DNA from: Nymphaea colorata
Taxonomy: Eukaryota > Streptophyta > Magnoliopsida > Nymphaeales > Nymphaeaceae
DNA length: 64,000 bases
Assembly (NCBI RefSeq): GCF_008831285.2
Contig: NC_045147.1
Location: 23,584,981-23,648,980 of the forward strand
Reading direction: 5' to 3'
Shown here: positions 1-13,017 of the stretch, one piece after another
How the letters are laid out: each line of letters opens with the position of its first letter
How positions within the stretch are numbered: position 1 is the stretch's first letter
Position numbers and translations under genes: made by a program
The notes under the pieces: model-generated
Told to the model about the DNA's origin: nothing
Seen by the model: only the letters and a program-made list of their open reading frames with translations
The model's database searches: none

Positions 1-1970
1 TAGCTGTGCATTGAAAGAAGAAACCTTTGATCTCCAACTTGAAAATTGTAAGATTCTTTTGACTTTAGTGTCACATTTCTACAGTAGGCTAGGTGCTTAG
101 CTGGCCAGAGGGATAAATGTTTAGCTGCACATGCTAATAGTTCCTTTTCAACTATTGGATCAAGTGCTGATTTTCTAATCAATGGTCATCTTCTGCAAAC
201 AACAAAAAATTACATGAAACCAGTATTTACAAATTGAGGGGGTTAGTTGTGCCTGTACATGTGATATAATGGAATACTTCAGTGATTTAGTTTCAAGTTT
301 TCAACTATGCTGATTAAGATGGGGGCAATTGTAAGTTTTCTAGTAAACAATGTTCAAGCATTGAACGCCTGCTAGGATATCCCTAGTGCATAGAAAATCA
401 AAACAGGAGTGTCTCGGTGGTGTTGATTACGGATATCGATTTGGCCATTATGATATGCATGGTTATCCACAGTGCACCACATGGAGGGAGAAAATTGAAA
501 AATCAAAGATGGACAATAGAAATAGTTTGGCTGATAAATTCTGTTGTAAATAATGCATAATGATAATGATCTCTTATAGAAGTAGCTACATATGAATAAA
601 GTAGTGAAGGGATATAAAAAGATGAGAATGCAGGTGGACATGTGGTGCCAAAATGTATGATGTAAGCAAGCATTACTTTGTTGCTTGCTTCTAGTTTTCT
701 ATGAATATTTTCTTTGAATATCAGTGACGTGTATTTTACTGTGCAGCTTTGTGTTGTGGTGAGTTTGGCATCCACCAGGGCTTTCTAAGGCATTCCAAAA
801 GTTCCTCTTCCAATCTTCAACATGATTTTCTACATTCATTGAGATTGAGTTGATTGACTTCCAATGCTTGCTCAACCTCTTCGGAAAGCCATGTGTATCA
901 CTATATCTCAATATTGACATGTTTCGGACTTTTAGTTGCCAAGTTTGGAAATGAGGCCTGCTGTTGATTTTCGTTTTTACTTGTTTAACCTACGGAGGAA
1001 AGCTGCTTGAGCACCTTCACGTGAGCTTTCCTCTACTTATGTCAATCAATTCATGGCTCTGATTATAGATTGATGGTTTATTGGTACGTTCATCTGTCAC
1101 ATGACATGAGGTGGCATTTATGTGTGGAGTTTTTTCAGTCTCTTTCTTCTGCCAAGTGTCATAACTCATAAGGCAATTGCCCTGTTAATTAGTTTTTCTT
1201 GTTGGGGATTTAGTACTTAATGTTGCTTTGTTTCTGGTGCCTTATTTTCCCTCACACCATGTTGGTGCAGGGAGTAAAGTATAAGTCTATCTTAATCAGA
1301 GACCTACAGTCATTTATTTTATTTGTTTGCTATGCCATTTCTTCAGTGCATGCGTACCCTTCTTTCTTTTACATCTTTACTGTGCTCCCTATAACTTGTA
1401 AAATGGGCTTCTTGCAGATACTAGAAGCACCTGAAACTTAACTGTCATTTGACCACTTCATTCAAGAGTGATGTTCCATGAGGGGTTACTTCTAGTCCAG
1501 CTTCTACCATTTTGCCCTTGATATGATTCTGAAGCACCATTTGGCATTTATTTTTTGGTTACCAGTTCTATTGCTTGTGCGATAATCCAATGCTGCCCTG
1601 TTGTCTTCCTGCTCCCATGTTTTTAGCTGCTCAGTGCTGCCATCAACCAATGCTTCCTGGTTATTTTAGTTTGACATGATATTGCTTGTACATAAACACT
1701 GATTATCTTTTCATGTAATTTTACTTAAAATTTGTTCAACATTATTATGTTCGTTCTCTCTGGCTTGTTCACATTATTATGTTTGTTCTCTCTGATTGCT
1801 ACTTTGGACACCTAATTTTCAACAAGAATTCCCTGGTTGTTGATTAAAGAGATCCACGTGGTTCTTTTAGCAAAAGATTTGCAATTGTTGCTGTAGTAAG
1901 AGGATAAGGGGCGATATTTCAGCTGCTCTCTATAATAACGGTTGACACTTCAATCCTAAATATTGTGCAG
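1..1970. other. No gene supported; AT-rich flank
   Basis: All reading frames here are short, frequently stopped and match no family I recognise. Several AG dinucleotides after pyrimidine runs could be splice acceptors (for example before 1414), but no chain of exons with consistent phase could be built. The stretch may be introns or 5' flank of whatever gave rise to the exon-like relic that starts at 1971. No tRNA, repeat array or long microsatellite was seen. Confidence 0.5.
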
Positions 1971-2232
1971 GATCTTACGTCACTCACGAAACAAACCACT
2001 TCGTTTACTTCTATGTGGATCAAAAAGGGGTCTTACTGTTCAAGTCTGGATAAACGAAAGAGTTTTTGGCTTTGTGATGATGACTATGGGTGATGAAGAT
2101 GAAGATGTTCGTATTGGTGATGGTGAAGACTAAGAGGACAACGATGATTGTGCCTACTCAGAAATGTATCATCCACTGGATACCTTTGTAAGATACTTGC
2201 AGAATGTTCCACTCCCTCGTGTATATTTCTGA
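1971..2232 (+). pseudogene. Exon-like coding relic with one in-frame stop, family unknown
   Basis: A plausible splice acceptor (TTGTGCAG) ends at 1970. After it one frame reads like real protein: a basic stretch, then [15 protein letters not shown], then an acidic tail with DEDEDVRIGDGED. That frame meets TAA at about 2131-2133. The same frame then continues in protein-like sequence (EDNDDCAYSEMYHPLDTFV) to a TGA at 2230-2232. A single stop between two coding-looking halves suggests a disabled last exon. The alternative is a real C-terminus at the TAA with chance sequence after it. I do not recognise the family and found no upstream exons. Confidence 0.35.
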
Positions 2233-3083
2233 GACTGCATGTATGAATAATTCTTTCATCTTTATCAGTAAATTAATCTCTTGTCCTTAATCCACTTATG
2301 AAGATATTTGTTCTCTAGCACATGCATAGCCTTGTATCCTTGTGGACCAGTGTTTCCACCTACATGCAATCGGAATTTGCACATTCATGGGCCTTTGCAT
2401 CGGTTGAAACATGACCGTGTTGCAGGAGAGTTGCCCACAGACAAAAATTTCGGGGCTGTCTTCATTGGTCATGTGGTTTTCTCGCGCTCGCGTTGTGTCA
2501 CAGTCTCTCTGTATCATGCATGTGCACACATTAAGGCATGTAATGCATCTGTGACATCCATATAAAGAACCATGTGGTTATGCTACCCAAAGTACAATAA
2601 ATTGAGTCCATCTTTTCCTTTGAATTTGGTACATCGCCTGGTTTTCATATTCTATTTGCGTATTTCCACATGCCGATAAAAGTTTAGCACCGTGCATCTT
2701 TTCCTCCCAATTTGTGCTCCTCAAATTACAATAACAGGCCCGAGAACACAAAAATTTGAAGGTGGAAGCCAGAATTGAAGCAATGTTAGTACACATGGGG
2801 TAGGAAGGAAGGAGGTTAATACTAGCACCAATCTTGGCCTGGCACTACCCTTGAGCACGGCACATCCTGTGGTTTTCAGGCAGTTGCTCAACTCACACAA
2901 TCCAATTAAGGGCAACGCTCTTATGGTAAGATTCAAAATTTCATCATCTTTACCGGAAACAAAGTGCTACTATGAAATTGTTACATCTTTTGTTCCGCAT
3001 AAGAGAGAGAGAGAGAGAGAGGTCCCTGAGCTTCCGCTAGCTAGGTGTACTTCTCAATGGGCGTAGACGGACCTATTTAACAT
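2233..3083. other. Intergenic, no gene supported
   Basis: Short frames occur on both strands but none shows a recognisable domain. A short (GA)n run lies at about 3002-3022. Confidence 0.5.
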
Positions 3084-3505
3084 TTTACGATTATTCGAAG
3101 AAAGAATAGTACAAATGGAGAAATGTACAAATCAAAGCACAATGAAATCATTTGCCTTAAAAGAAGGCTGACACCAATTTATATGTATAGTAGGATTGTG
3201 TCAGAATCTCAAGAGAGATGGAGGTATTATGACTCCTTAATTAGCATCTGCTTTTCTGGCTTCGCCTAAGGTAATTTATCCGCCATATCCATGGCAACCT
3301 AAAATATCAGTTAATTTCAAGATTATTGGAAGAAAGAAAGTACAAAACTACAAATAGAGAATGACACAAATCAAAGGCCAACGAAATCGTCAGCCTTAAA
3401 ACGCAGGTCAAGACCAGAAAATTGAAGCGCCATGGAGGTACTATGGCTCCTTCCATGCGACCTGCTCTTCAGATATCACCTACGATAATTTATCCCCCAT
3501 ATTTC
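3084..3505. repeat. Old diverged tandem duplication, two copies of about 200 bp
   Basis: The segment at about 3090-3290 is echoed at about 3325-3505. Shared landmarks in the same order are ATTATT(C/G)GAAGAAAGAA, an ACAAATCAAAG block, a CATGGAGGTA/GATGGAGGTA block, ATGGCTCC/ATGACTCC, and GATAATTTATC/GGTAATTTATC followed by CCATAT. The copies differ by many substitutions and small indels, so the duplication is not recent. No coding function is seen. Confidence 0.6.
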
Positions 3506-4855
3506 GTCATTTTCCTTGAACAATAATCTGTAAGTGAAAGAGTGATCAAATGAAATTTGCAGCTCTATAATAAAAAAGCTGACAGGGAGTACATCATCAC
3601 TCATCACCCCAAGTTGCAGAACGAGTCAACGTAGAGCATGCACGAGAGGAAGGAAACAAGTGTGTTCAGTTTGGTGCAGCAAGAGGCCATGGCAGAAGCA
3701 GGAATGCAGAGTGTCAGGCAAAGGCAAGCATGCAGGCGAGTGGGAAGTGGAAGATGACAGCCATGGTTGTGCTCCGGACCATGGGCGCATTGTTCCCTCT
3801 GCATCGAAGACCGACACGATAAGGATGAAGAGAAGTGTTAAATGTTAATGATGATTGCAGAAACAGTGTGGAGGTTATCATTCTAGTTGTATATAAAGAA
3901 GTCTCTGCTAAGGAAGAGCAAGACGGGACGCAAGTTAAGCCATAAAAGAGAGATTGCTAATGAGGAAAAAAGGCAGTAGGAGAATTAAGGACCGAATCCT
4001 TGGCTGCAGATGCGTTCCATTGCTAGGGCCTGGCCGGAGAGAATATCCATACAGTACAGACGTCATGGAACAAGTTGTCATTGTCAAATACGCAAGCCAA
4101 TTGCATACTTCATCTGAATGTGTTTGACGAGACAAGTTGTCTATGGTTACATTCTTCCGTGACAGAGGGAGGGGAAGAATCAAGAAAGTTCCAGCTGTAC
4201 CAAATGAGGGGGGGACGGGACATCCTACCCTTTGTTCGTTTTGCTTTATATATTTGGTTCTATCTTATTTAATTTCCTTTTGCTTTAAAATATTTGGTTT
4301 GATCTTATTTAATTGGAACTTATCAGGGACCTTGCGAATCATATCAGAATTGGGATTGAAATCATCATTTGTCAGGTTTGTCGTCCGTGACCAAGATAAA
4401 CCCGAGAAGATGGGTCTGGACTTGGATGTTGCGATCAGATACCAACCTCTTAATCAGTGTGGATAAGGTTTGGAGGTTCCTTGAACTGCTAGATACAGAG
4501 AGTTAAGCTAGCTGCACCTAGAAATCCCCATTCAGAAGTCGGAATTCACCGAGGACAAGCCTGTCCTTTTCTCATCGCCAATGTTTGAAAGGAACTATTC
4601 TAAACGTTCCATCTTCCTTCCCTTCTGGGATTTCTGCTTTTGTCGTCGATAGGTAAAAATAACAAATTCCGATAGTGTTGGACTGTGGGTAGTCTCGTAC
4701 AGGTAGAATAGGCGTGCAGGTTTCGTCTACCTTCTTACCTTCCCATACTCATCTTCATTGGCACCCTCGAATTGCAGAGTAGAGCTCAATTGAATTGTTC
4801 TTCTACCTCGTACTGCCCAGTTGATTGCCTCCCTTCAAGCAAGATTTTTTCCGCC
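3506..4855. other. Intergenic, upstream flank of the E2 gene
   Basis: No gene could be supported. Overlapping short frames at 3604-3850 on both strands are Cys-rich in places but lack a usable start codon or a known family. A TATATAAAG sequence lies near 3890, but no gene can be tied to it. The last few hundred bases presumably contain the promoter and 5' leader of the branched-chain E2 gene. Confidence 0.45.
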
Positions 4856-7800
4856 ATGTGGTGGAGATGCATGAATCGGCACAAAAAGTTACTAGTGTGG
4901 AGTAGCAACTTCTTGATCCAGCAACCATGTGCAGCGAAGAACGTATCGGCTTCTGAAACGCCATGCCGTTATTTCTTCACGCGCCGCACCATTGCACGGA
5001 CGGAATTGGGTAAAATTGGATGGGTCAGTCCCTTTCTTCACGTTCTCTTTGACCATCCGATCATTAGTTGCTATTTATGCCAATTTTGGGCGATTGTGAC
5101 GCTGGCTAAGAACAAGTTCTGCGTGGTTTACTGCAAATTTCGCATGTAATGACAAAATACGAAACAACTGAGCTAAATCGATAATAGTAGCTCATGTGCG
5201 TTCATCTTTCCACGGCTCACTTGTGGGCTAATTTGTATGAAAATATTTCACCAGATTTGTAGATCTAATGGTACTCTAGTAGAAAAAACACCTTTTAACT
5301 ACAAGCGTGCATCAAGTAGTACCGTTAAGTGCCAAATCCACAAGTTGTGTCCTATAAATTACAAAATATATTGTAAATGATTAAACAATAGAATAACAAA
5401 ATTTGAAATAAACACATATTTTGTAAAGTTGACACTATGTGGGGCAAATAAGCTTCTGTAACCCAGGGGCTCAACCAAAAGATCGAAAAACAGCAAGCAG
5501 AAATGCAATGACAGATTGCCAAACAGTAATGTTGGAATTTTTAAGTTACGTTTGTAGTCATGGGAACTTTTCTGCTTTTAAGGTGGTGTTTATCCAATGA
5601 AAATTTCTACTCTCGGCTATATTTCTCTAGATATAATTTGTATCACGCCTTTCTTTTAATTCTTATAAACCGCTTACAAGCTTGACTTGTAAACATCTGC
5701 TTTCTGCTCGGCGTGACTTGTAAACATCTACTTGTACTTATTTTAAAAGAGATGTGGGGTAAACATACTATATTGGGAAAGTAAGCTTCTGAAAAGCAAG
5801 GGTCAACCAAAAGATTTAAAACACTGAGCTGCAGATACAATGGCAAATTGCTAAAATGTAATTTTGAAATTGATGAATTTGTAATTTCTAGAACTTCTGA
5901 TTTCCAAGTTGGTGGCAGATGTCTATTTATCATTTTATCCACTGAATCTATAGCCTCAGCAGTATTCTTTAGACTATGTGGTACCTTTCCTTTATCTCTA
6001 GCAAACTGCTTCTGTTTTCCGTGAAAATATTATCTGAGATTTTAGGAGACCTGCATGAATATACAAATTGACAGGCCAAATTTACTTCTTTCTTTTTGTG
6101 TTTCTTTCAATAGTTCAAAAGAATAGATGAAATTACCAAAAATTTTTGCACAAATCAAGGGTGGATCAATCCCCCAGCTGCTGGAGTTGTTGAGGTTCCA
6201 TTAGCACAAACAGGAGAAGGAATTGCTGAGTGTGAGCTGCTAAAGTGGTTTGTGAGAGAGGTACAGGAAATTTCATAATGTCTTTTCTCAATAATTATAT
6301 CGCTGTGAGAATTTAAATTATCATTTGAGGTCAAAGCTGGGCCTGGGTATTCCCTTAGTTTACACTATCCATCTCACAATTCAAAATTGTATCTGGGAGG
6401 TGGAAAACCTTGTAGTTATTCTTGGTTATTTGTTCCTTTTTAGCTGTTTAAAAAACACTTTCTGTTTAACAGGGTGATTATGTTGAAGAATTTCAACAAC
6501 TTTGTGAAGTTCAAAGTGACAAAGCGACTATAGAAATTACTAGTCGATACAAGGGGAAGGTTATTGACATTCTGTTCCAACCAGGTGACATTGTGAAGGT
6601 AACTAAGAGTGAGTGGCTCTTCTTTCTAGAAGTATTGACCACATCCCATTGGATGAAAGTTTAATTGACTGTAGAAACAATAACCATCACAGGTTTGAGT
6701 TACCGAGGCTTTGGGTTCCATCCACCTTTTCCCATTTAGTAGCTTCTCTCTGAAGTAAATACGTCTGGTTTTATCTTGTCACTGGTAGGATGGATGGATT
6801 CAATGAAGTCTATAAATATGAAGTTAAATGTTGAGAATCTTGAGATTGTGGTACAGAGCATCACAATAGAGACAAAGCATGTATTTATGAGAGTAGGTAG
6901 GCCTGCATGTATTTGCATAATAGTAATGTATGCACATATCTGTAAAAAATAAAATCGTACAAAGTACTTCCTGTTGGTAATCAATATTTATTGATCTTGA
7001 TGAATTAATCGAGGATGAAGTGCTGTTTAAGATGTAAGAGCGGGTTGTTGTTGTGTTGTTCAAGTAACTGATCTGGGTTGCATGGTCTACTGAGTATTGA
7101 CCCTCATCTGACAGGTAGCTTTATTTTGTTTATTGGTACAAAATTGTTTCAGTGGATCTTACACTCTTCTTTACTGCGGTGGCATCTAAGCCCTTGGCCA
7201 TAAACGTACGTGGGGATTGCTTTACCTTTTGATTGTTTCTTTCTCAAGTGAAATTCACTGTTGGTTTTTGCAGGCTTCCTACCTTCCTTTGAGGCAGTGA
7301 AATTTCAAAATTTTCTTTTACAACAATATTTATGATTATGTTTGTTGATTGCTCAATGCTTTTTTTTTTTTTTTTTTTTTTTGCATTGATTAGAATGTTA
7401 AAGTGAAGAGGAGAAGATGACTATATAGATCTTTATTCCTGAACAACTGAAGCAATCAGTCAACAAGATATTTAACATGAAAAGAAAAATGATTACTTCA
7501 TTTGTGGAAGCCATATATCAAACAAGAAAAATCCAGAGATTCTATGACTCACCATGCATATGACTTTTTCCATGAAGGCTAGTAACAATCTGCTTATTCC
7601 TAAGCAGTGCCTAATATGGTGCACAATTCATCGTGTGATGTGCTGGAGAAAGTTTTTGAGTAGACACAGGTTCATACAAGCATGCCTGATACATGAGTAT
7701 AATGTTAATAAGTCTAGATTCCTTGAACCCAAGATGCATTCTTGTTCTCAAGCGAGGGAGAATGCTTCACAGATTTATGCAAATTTGTTTCTTTGTGTTG

Positions 7801-10800
7801 TTAGTATGTTCCCTTAAGAGAAGAACCAATCTCAAAGAAAATATAGGAATGAATCCTGACTTAGGATTATACAGGAAAAACCACCAGTAAGATAAACTCC
7901 TTTTCCTTTTGTCATATTTCTGAATTTTGACTGGTTGTTTGCCTTTGTGTTATTATATTTGCTTTTTATTGCAGCTTACTAATGCATGTGTTGAGGAGGT
8001 AGATAGTGATAAATAAAACTTTATGACTGCTGATTTGTCAATTTCAAGCCTTTACAAATGATTGCTGCTCATGTTGGAATTATTGATTCACACATATGAC
8101 TTCTGTTAAAGGTAGGAGAAACCCTTCTGAAAATATTGGTGGAGGAAAAAGAAGCTCAGGGCCCCAGCTTGAACATGTCAGATAATAGTATACTTGAAGC
8201 TAGCGAGATTAATGTACCTGATTCACAGTTAAACAAGGGGGAAGTAGGTGGAGTGCTTTCTACACCATCAGTACGTTACCTTGCTAAGCAATATGGTCTA
8301 AATATAAATGAAATTTGTGGTACTGGCAAAGACGGGAGAGTAATGAAAGAAGACATCCTGAAGTTTGCAGCTGGTAAAGGAGCCATAGATGAGTCATTAG
8401 ACTCCCAGGTTAGTTCTGGACACTGTCATGACAAAATTGAGCCTTATGTGGAAATAGGAGATAGCAGTTACGAAGATAAAACCATCCCCTTGAGGTAATT
8501 CTGACCTCAAAATGCTTTTTCCTTTTTTTCTCTTTGCTAGCTGATTGAAAAGATTGTCCATTGTTGGATACTGATCTGAACATTGAGAACTGAATTCAAC
8601 AATTTCTGCTACAAAGATTTACAAGTATGAACTCTGGGCTGGAGATTTCAATGGTTTCATCATCTCAAAGTGAATAATTTACGTTGTCATACTTGAGTTG
8701 AGGCATTTACCATATGTCTGATAGTATTGAAGTGCCACCAGAGACCTTATATGTTGCAAAGTCTGGGATGCTGAATGCACTTTTATCCCTATCCTTTATC
8801 TTGGCTTACAAAATGCCCTAGCATATAATGTTTCAGACTCTTTTATGGTTCATGTTTTAACAGAAACCATTTTTTTAGGAAAAGCAAACTGGAACTTAGG
8901 ATTCCATGAGATGTTCATGCTACAAAGGAGGAATAAGTATGTCCAGAGAGAAAGTTGTCATTTTATTGTAACTGTGTTTTTAGTTAGAAGGGAAAGTTTA
9001 TCTCGACATTCTTGAGAGTCAATGTCATGTGGAATTTATTTCTACTAATACATGTGGAACAACTAGGTCATTGGTTGAACTTGAACCAAGATAAAAGGAG
9101 AAAATTTAGGCCCAGGACTGTTCTGTTTAAATCTGTTAGTGTCCGAGTAGTTAAATATTCAACTGGGGGTAAGGTGGTGTCATTTTATTGATTTATCTTT
9201 ATTTCCTTAAGGGTCGCACATGTTGGATAGAACGTTATTGAAGTTGTAAATCAAACTGTAACGTGTCATTTTGGTCATTAGTGGCCTTTGATTTTCCTCT
9301 TCTGCAATGGTGTTGTCTGTCCATTATACTTTTAAAAGAAATTTCTGATATCTCATGGTCTTAGTTTAATAATTCAGTCTATTTATGGGTTATTACTTGA
9401 AAAATATTTGGTTTATATGTTTGCATTTTTTTCTTATATAAAATCATTAGTGCGGCTATCATTTGGTCAATCAGGCCCTATGCATGCTTGAAATGGGTTG
9501 CCTGAGCTGTACTGGCTTCGAGTTATTGTTATATCGATGTGGATAAGTCTATTACAGTGCAAACCGTTATGATCTATCATGTCGCTGCAGGGGATTTTCG
9601 AGAGCAATGGTCAAAACTATGAGTATGGCAGCAAAAGTACCACACTTTTACTATCTTGAAGAGGTGTTTTGTAACGCCATGGTGAAACTTAAAGCTTTAT
9701 TCCAAAAGGAGAATGCTGATACAAACATAAAACACACTTACTTGCCATTCCTAATCAAGTCACTTTCAGTGGCATTGTCCAAGTATCCCATATTGAATAG
9801 CACCTTCAACGAGGAGGTGAACGAGCTTGTCTATAAAGGTCAGCAGTTATGAACTAACTTATTGTATTATTTTGCTCATGCTGGGGGAAAAACTTTTGTT
9901 CCAGTTTTCTCTATTTTAAAATCCTTGAACGATTTTTTATTTCCTGTATACATGTCAGTCACGGGTCATGCTTATACAAGTGGTGGAGAATGAAATCAAA
10001 GAAGAAATTTTGGCTGTAATAGCCCCATCAATAGTCCCTGCGGGACACTGCTGTGCCACACATGGCTGCATGGTGTCCACATGATCTTCTTCTCTAATAG
10101 TAGATTACTGTACAAACTTCAAGCACATCATATACCAATGAAAAAACAGAGTATCTTTGGCTTATAACTGGCTTTGGAAGTGCCAAATTGCTGAGGATTC
10201 CAATCAATTAAATACAGTAATAAGTCAGACGAACAAAATTTGAAGTTTAAATTTACCTAATAATTAGCCTCAGTTTCACACCTGCTGAAGGTCCAGTTAT
10301 GTACTTAGATATTTATTGTATCTTTTGGACACATTTCACCTCAACAAGTTGACCTTTTGTCTTCTATTATTAGCGCAACAGAGTTTTTTACTCTTGAGAA
10401 TAAGAAACCATCCTTTTAATACACGGAGTCATCTAGAAGAGAAAATAGCTTTGTTTAAACAGCTCTAGATTCTCCATGTTAATGGTTTTGGAATTGCTTT
10501 CTTGCTACCTTTTATTGACTTTGCATATCCCTCTAATTTTAGTTGCTTCGTCACTCTAAATGATTGTCTCTTGTGAAGCATGCAGGCTTGCAAATTTTGT
10601 TGCTTGGTTTAGACTAACTGTCATAAAGTCTATGTGTAAGCCATTAACACTTCCTTCTTTAATTACAGGATGCCACAATATAGGAGTTGCAATGGCTACA
10701 CCAACTGGCCTTGTTGTCCCAAATATAAAGAAGGTCCAATCGCTTTCTATATTGGAGGTTCGGTTCTTTCTTCAACAACTTTGATGTCATCCTAGAGTTA

Positions 10801-13017
10801 CACTAGCTATACATAAGCTTCATTTTCGGTCGTTTTATTTCTCCTTTGTCAAATTTTAACGTGATTCAGTTTTATGGTAACAAGTATTCTTGAATAGAAG
10901 TTGTTCAATGAAGGTAAACTGCAAAGCACTTTCTCTTATTCTTGACCATTGGTTACACAACTAAAATTGTCTAAAGGATGATAATAAGTACCATGTATAT
11001 GATGCAGTATTGGACTTTATGATACTGCTATCTAATTTTGGGAAGCTAGGAACTAAAACACCTCTTCTTTGAGTTCCTCTTGATTAGTGCCCTCTATCAC
11101 TTTCTAGTGGTCTAGGTTCTGTTCAAAAAATATAATGCATTATTTGGTAGCAGTTATCATTTTCTATCCAAAGGAAGCTCTTTTCTGTGACATTTGTTCA
11201 TCATGGCATAGACTTAACATTTAACCAATCCATTTCCACTCTCATTGGGAGTCAGGTTATCCATGGTGTTGGTGTTGTCTTTTTCCTTTTTTCCCCTTTT
11301 GGCTGCTATGATAATTTATTCCATATCTTTCCTTTGTGTGATTGAAAATTTGCCTCCCATTATTATCACAATTCTTTGTCCACCTGTCTAGGGGCTTGGA
11401 CATAAGACCAAGTTACGGATGGGCAAGAGCCCAAGGTGTATCTCTTGGCATAATTGGTAAAAAACTGCCTAATACAAGTTTTTTATCAGGAAAACAAGTA
11501 AAGGAATTTCCTTTATAATGTACTTCACAGAATTTTCTTTCATATCTCCCTTCCAAAAGAAATTTAAATGGAAAAAGAAATTCGTAGTGTCTTTTGATAT
11601 TGTCACTTGTTAAGATTCATCTCTCTCTCTCTTTCACACACACAAGTATACATGCACATACAAGAGGATGTACATAGACATGCTTGATCCTCAAACTGCA
11701 CATGTTTGAACCGCTTTTTGATTGAGTCACTTGTGTCACCAATGATATTAGTTTTTCATTTTATATGTCAGATATGAATTTGATTCTTTAATTTTAAGAT
11801 AATTCAGCTCATATTTATGATAGTGTGATACCACATTACAAGTTTTCAGTAATTCCCTCATTGTTGACAAACCTCATTTTTCTTATTAGATAACAAAGGA
11901 ACTGTCACGGCTGCAGCAGCTGGCATTCCATAACAAGTTGTCCTCTGATGATATTTCTGGTGGAACCATCACCTTGAGCAACATTGGAGCAGTTGGTGGC
12001 AAGTTTGGCTGCCCGCTCCTCAATTTGCCGGAGGTTGCTATCATTGCTATTGGGCGGATTCATAAACTTCCTAGATTTGCTGAAGATGGAACAGTATACC
12101 CTGCATCTGTCATGAATGTAAGTGATTGATCTTTGACCATTATATAGCTGTTTGAAACTTCAGATGAGATATAACTATACCCTGCAGGCTGCATCTGTCA
12201 TGAATGTAAATGATTGATCTCTGACCTTTATATAGCTGTTTGAAACTTCAGATGAGATATAATTAGTTGCTTCACGTACACACATTTAGGAGCTGAAAAA
12301 TGTGTATTTCTACACGAATGGTCTTTCTGATAGCCATACAGGATAAAAGTATGGAAGTAATTTTTTACATCTTGTCTATAGTTCCCCCTTGCATTATAAC
12401 TACGTAGTTTAATCTTTATTTATTGTTCTGAAGGAAATAGCAGGTTATCGTCTGACATGGTGTCAGTTTCCTTTGTTTTTGTGAGACATTCCACATGGTC
12501 ACCAAGTCATCTCTGTTTTTGTCGTTGCTGCCCTGCAATGGAGAATCTTTGAGCAAAAGAAAAGAAGAAGCTTAGGGATGTTATAGATGCATTTGCTAAA
12601 ATTTCCTTCTTGGTTGTAAATAATCCAAGAAAAGAATGACCGTGGAGCCAATCCTTCGGCATAAGAAAGTTTTTCTTTTAAAAAAGGTTCCTAATGTCTA
12701 ACAAAGAAAAAGTATCTTTTGTTCCCTGAACCTTTTGGAGCTTAAAATTATTTTGCAAATAGTTCCTTTTGTGGGACTCATATTGATGAATATTAATCCG
12801 AAAATGGATGTCATGTTTGGAACTTAAAATTATTTTGCAAATAGTTCCTTTTGTGAGACTCATATTGATAAATATTAATCCGAAAATGGATGTCATGTCA
12901 CAGGTTTCCATCGGAGCTGATCACCGAGTGGTGGATGGTGCAACCATCTCCAGGTTCTGCAATGAATGGAAGCATTTGATTGAGAAGCCAGAGTTGATGC
13001 TACTGCATGTGAGGTGA
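4856..13017 (+). CDS. BCE2: Dihydrolipoyl acyltransferase (E2) of branched-chain 2-oxoacid dehydrogenase
   Basis: This is the core E2 subunit of the mitochondrial complex that degrades branched-chain 2-oxoacids; it moves the acyl group from E1 through lipoyl-lysine to CoA. Exons: 4856-5009, 6178-6260, 6473-6598, 8112-8494, 9591-9838, 10669-10757, 11890-12117, 12904-13017. Phases agree throughout and give 474 residues, close to the plant family length. Domains in order: a basic, Ser/Arg-rich mitochondrial presequence (about 1-52); a lipoyl domain with lysine 96 in [10 protein letters not shown]; a peripheral subunit-binding domain (about 171-208, [22 protein letters not shown]); and the catalytic domain with DHRVVDG, giving His444 and Asp448. 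The start is the first in-frame ATG. The exon 2 acceptor at 6177 was chosen because it alone keeps phase with exon 1; a more pyrimidine-rich acceptor at 6114-6115 is out of phase. Exons 3-8 are very secure; exon 1 is an inference. Confidence 0.93.
7360..7382. repeat. Poly-T run in intron 3 of the E2 gene
   Basis: An uninterrupted run of about 23 T lies inside the 1.5-kb third intron. It is too far from the acceptor at 8111 to be its polypyrimidine tract. It could be a retroposition tail on the minus strand or simple slippage. Confidence 0.8.
12101..12262 (+). repeat. 88-bp tandem duplication spanning the exon 7 end of the E2 gene
   Basis: The last 17 bases of exon 7 plus the start of intron 7 (from 12101) are repeated from 12189, offset 88 bp. 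The second copy keeps the exon end CTGCATCTGTCATGAAT and a donor-like GTAAAT. The sequence just before it reads CCCTGCAG. Copies differ at only a few positions, so the event looks recent. Confidence 0.9.
12734..12897 (+). repeat. 82-bp tandem duplication at the end of intron 7 of the E2 gene
   Basis: Two near-identical copies (about 12734-12815 and 12816-12897) share CTTAAAATTATTTTGCAAAT and, at their ends, CCGAAAATGGATGTCATGT. The second copy stops a few bases before the acceptor CAG (12901-12903), so the branch-point region of intron 7 may be duplicated. Confidence 0.9.

Noticed and set aside
3604-3850. Possible small Cys-rich secreted peptide gene on the minus strand
   Set aside because: One frame reads like a signal peptide (LTLLFILIVSVFDAEG), but a stop lies just upstream with no ATG in between. 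The Cys-rich stretch is in a different frame. No known peptide family fits.
5010-5149. Read-through extension of the E2 exon 1 frame to a stop at 5147-5149
   Set aside because: A donor at 5010 joined to the acceptor at 6177 gives a correct phase and the conserved [15 protein letters not shown] junction, so the continuation is intron.
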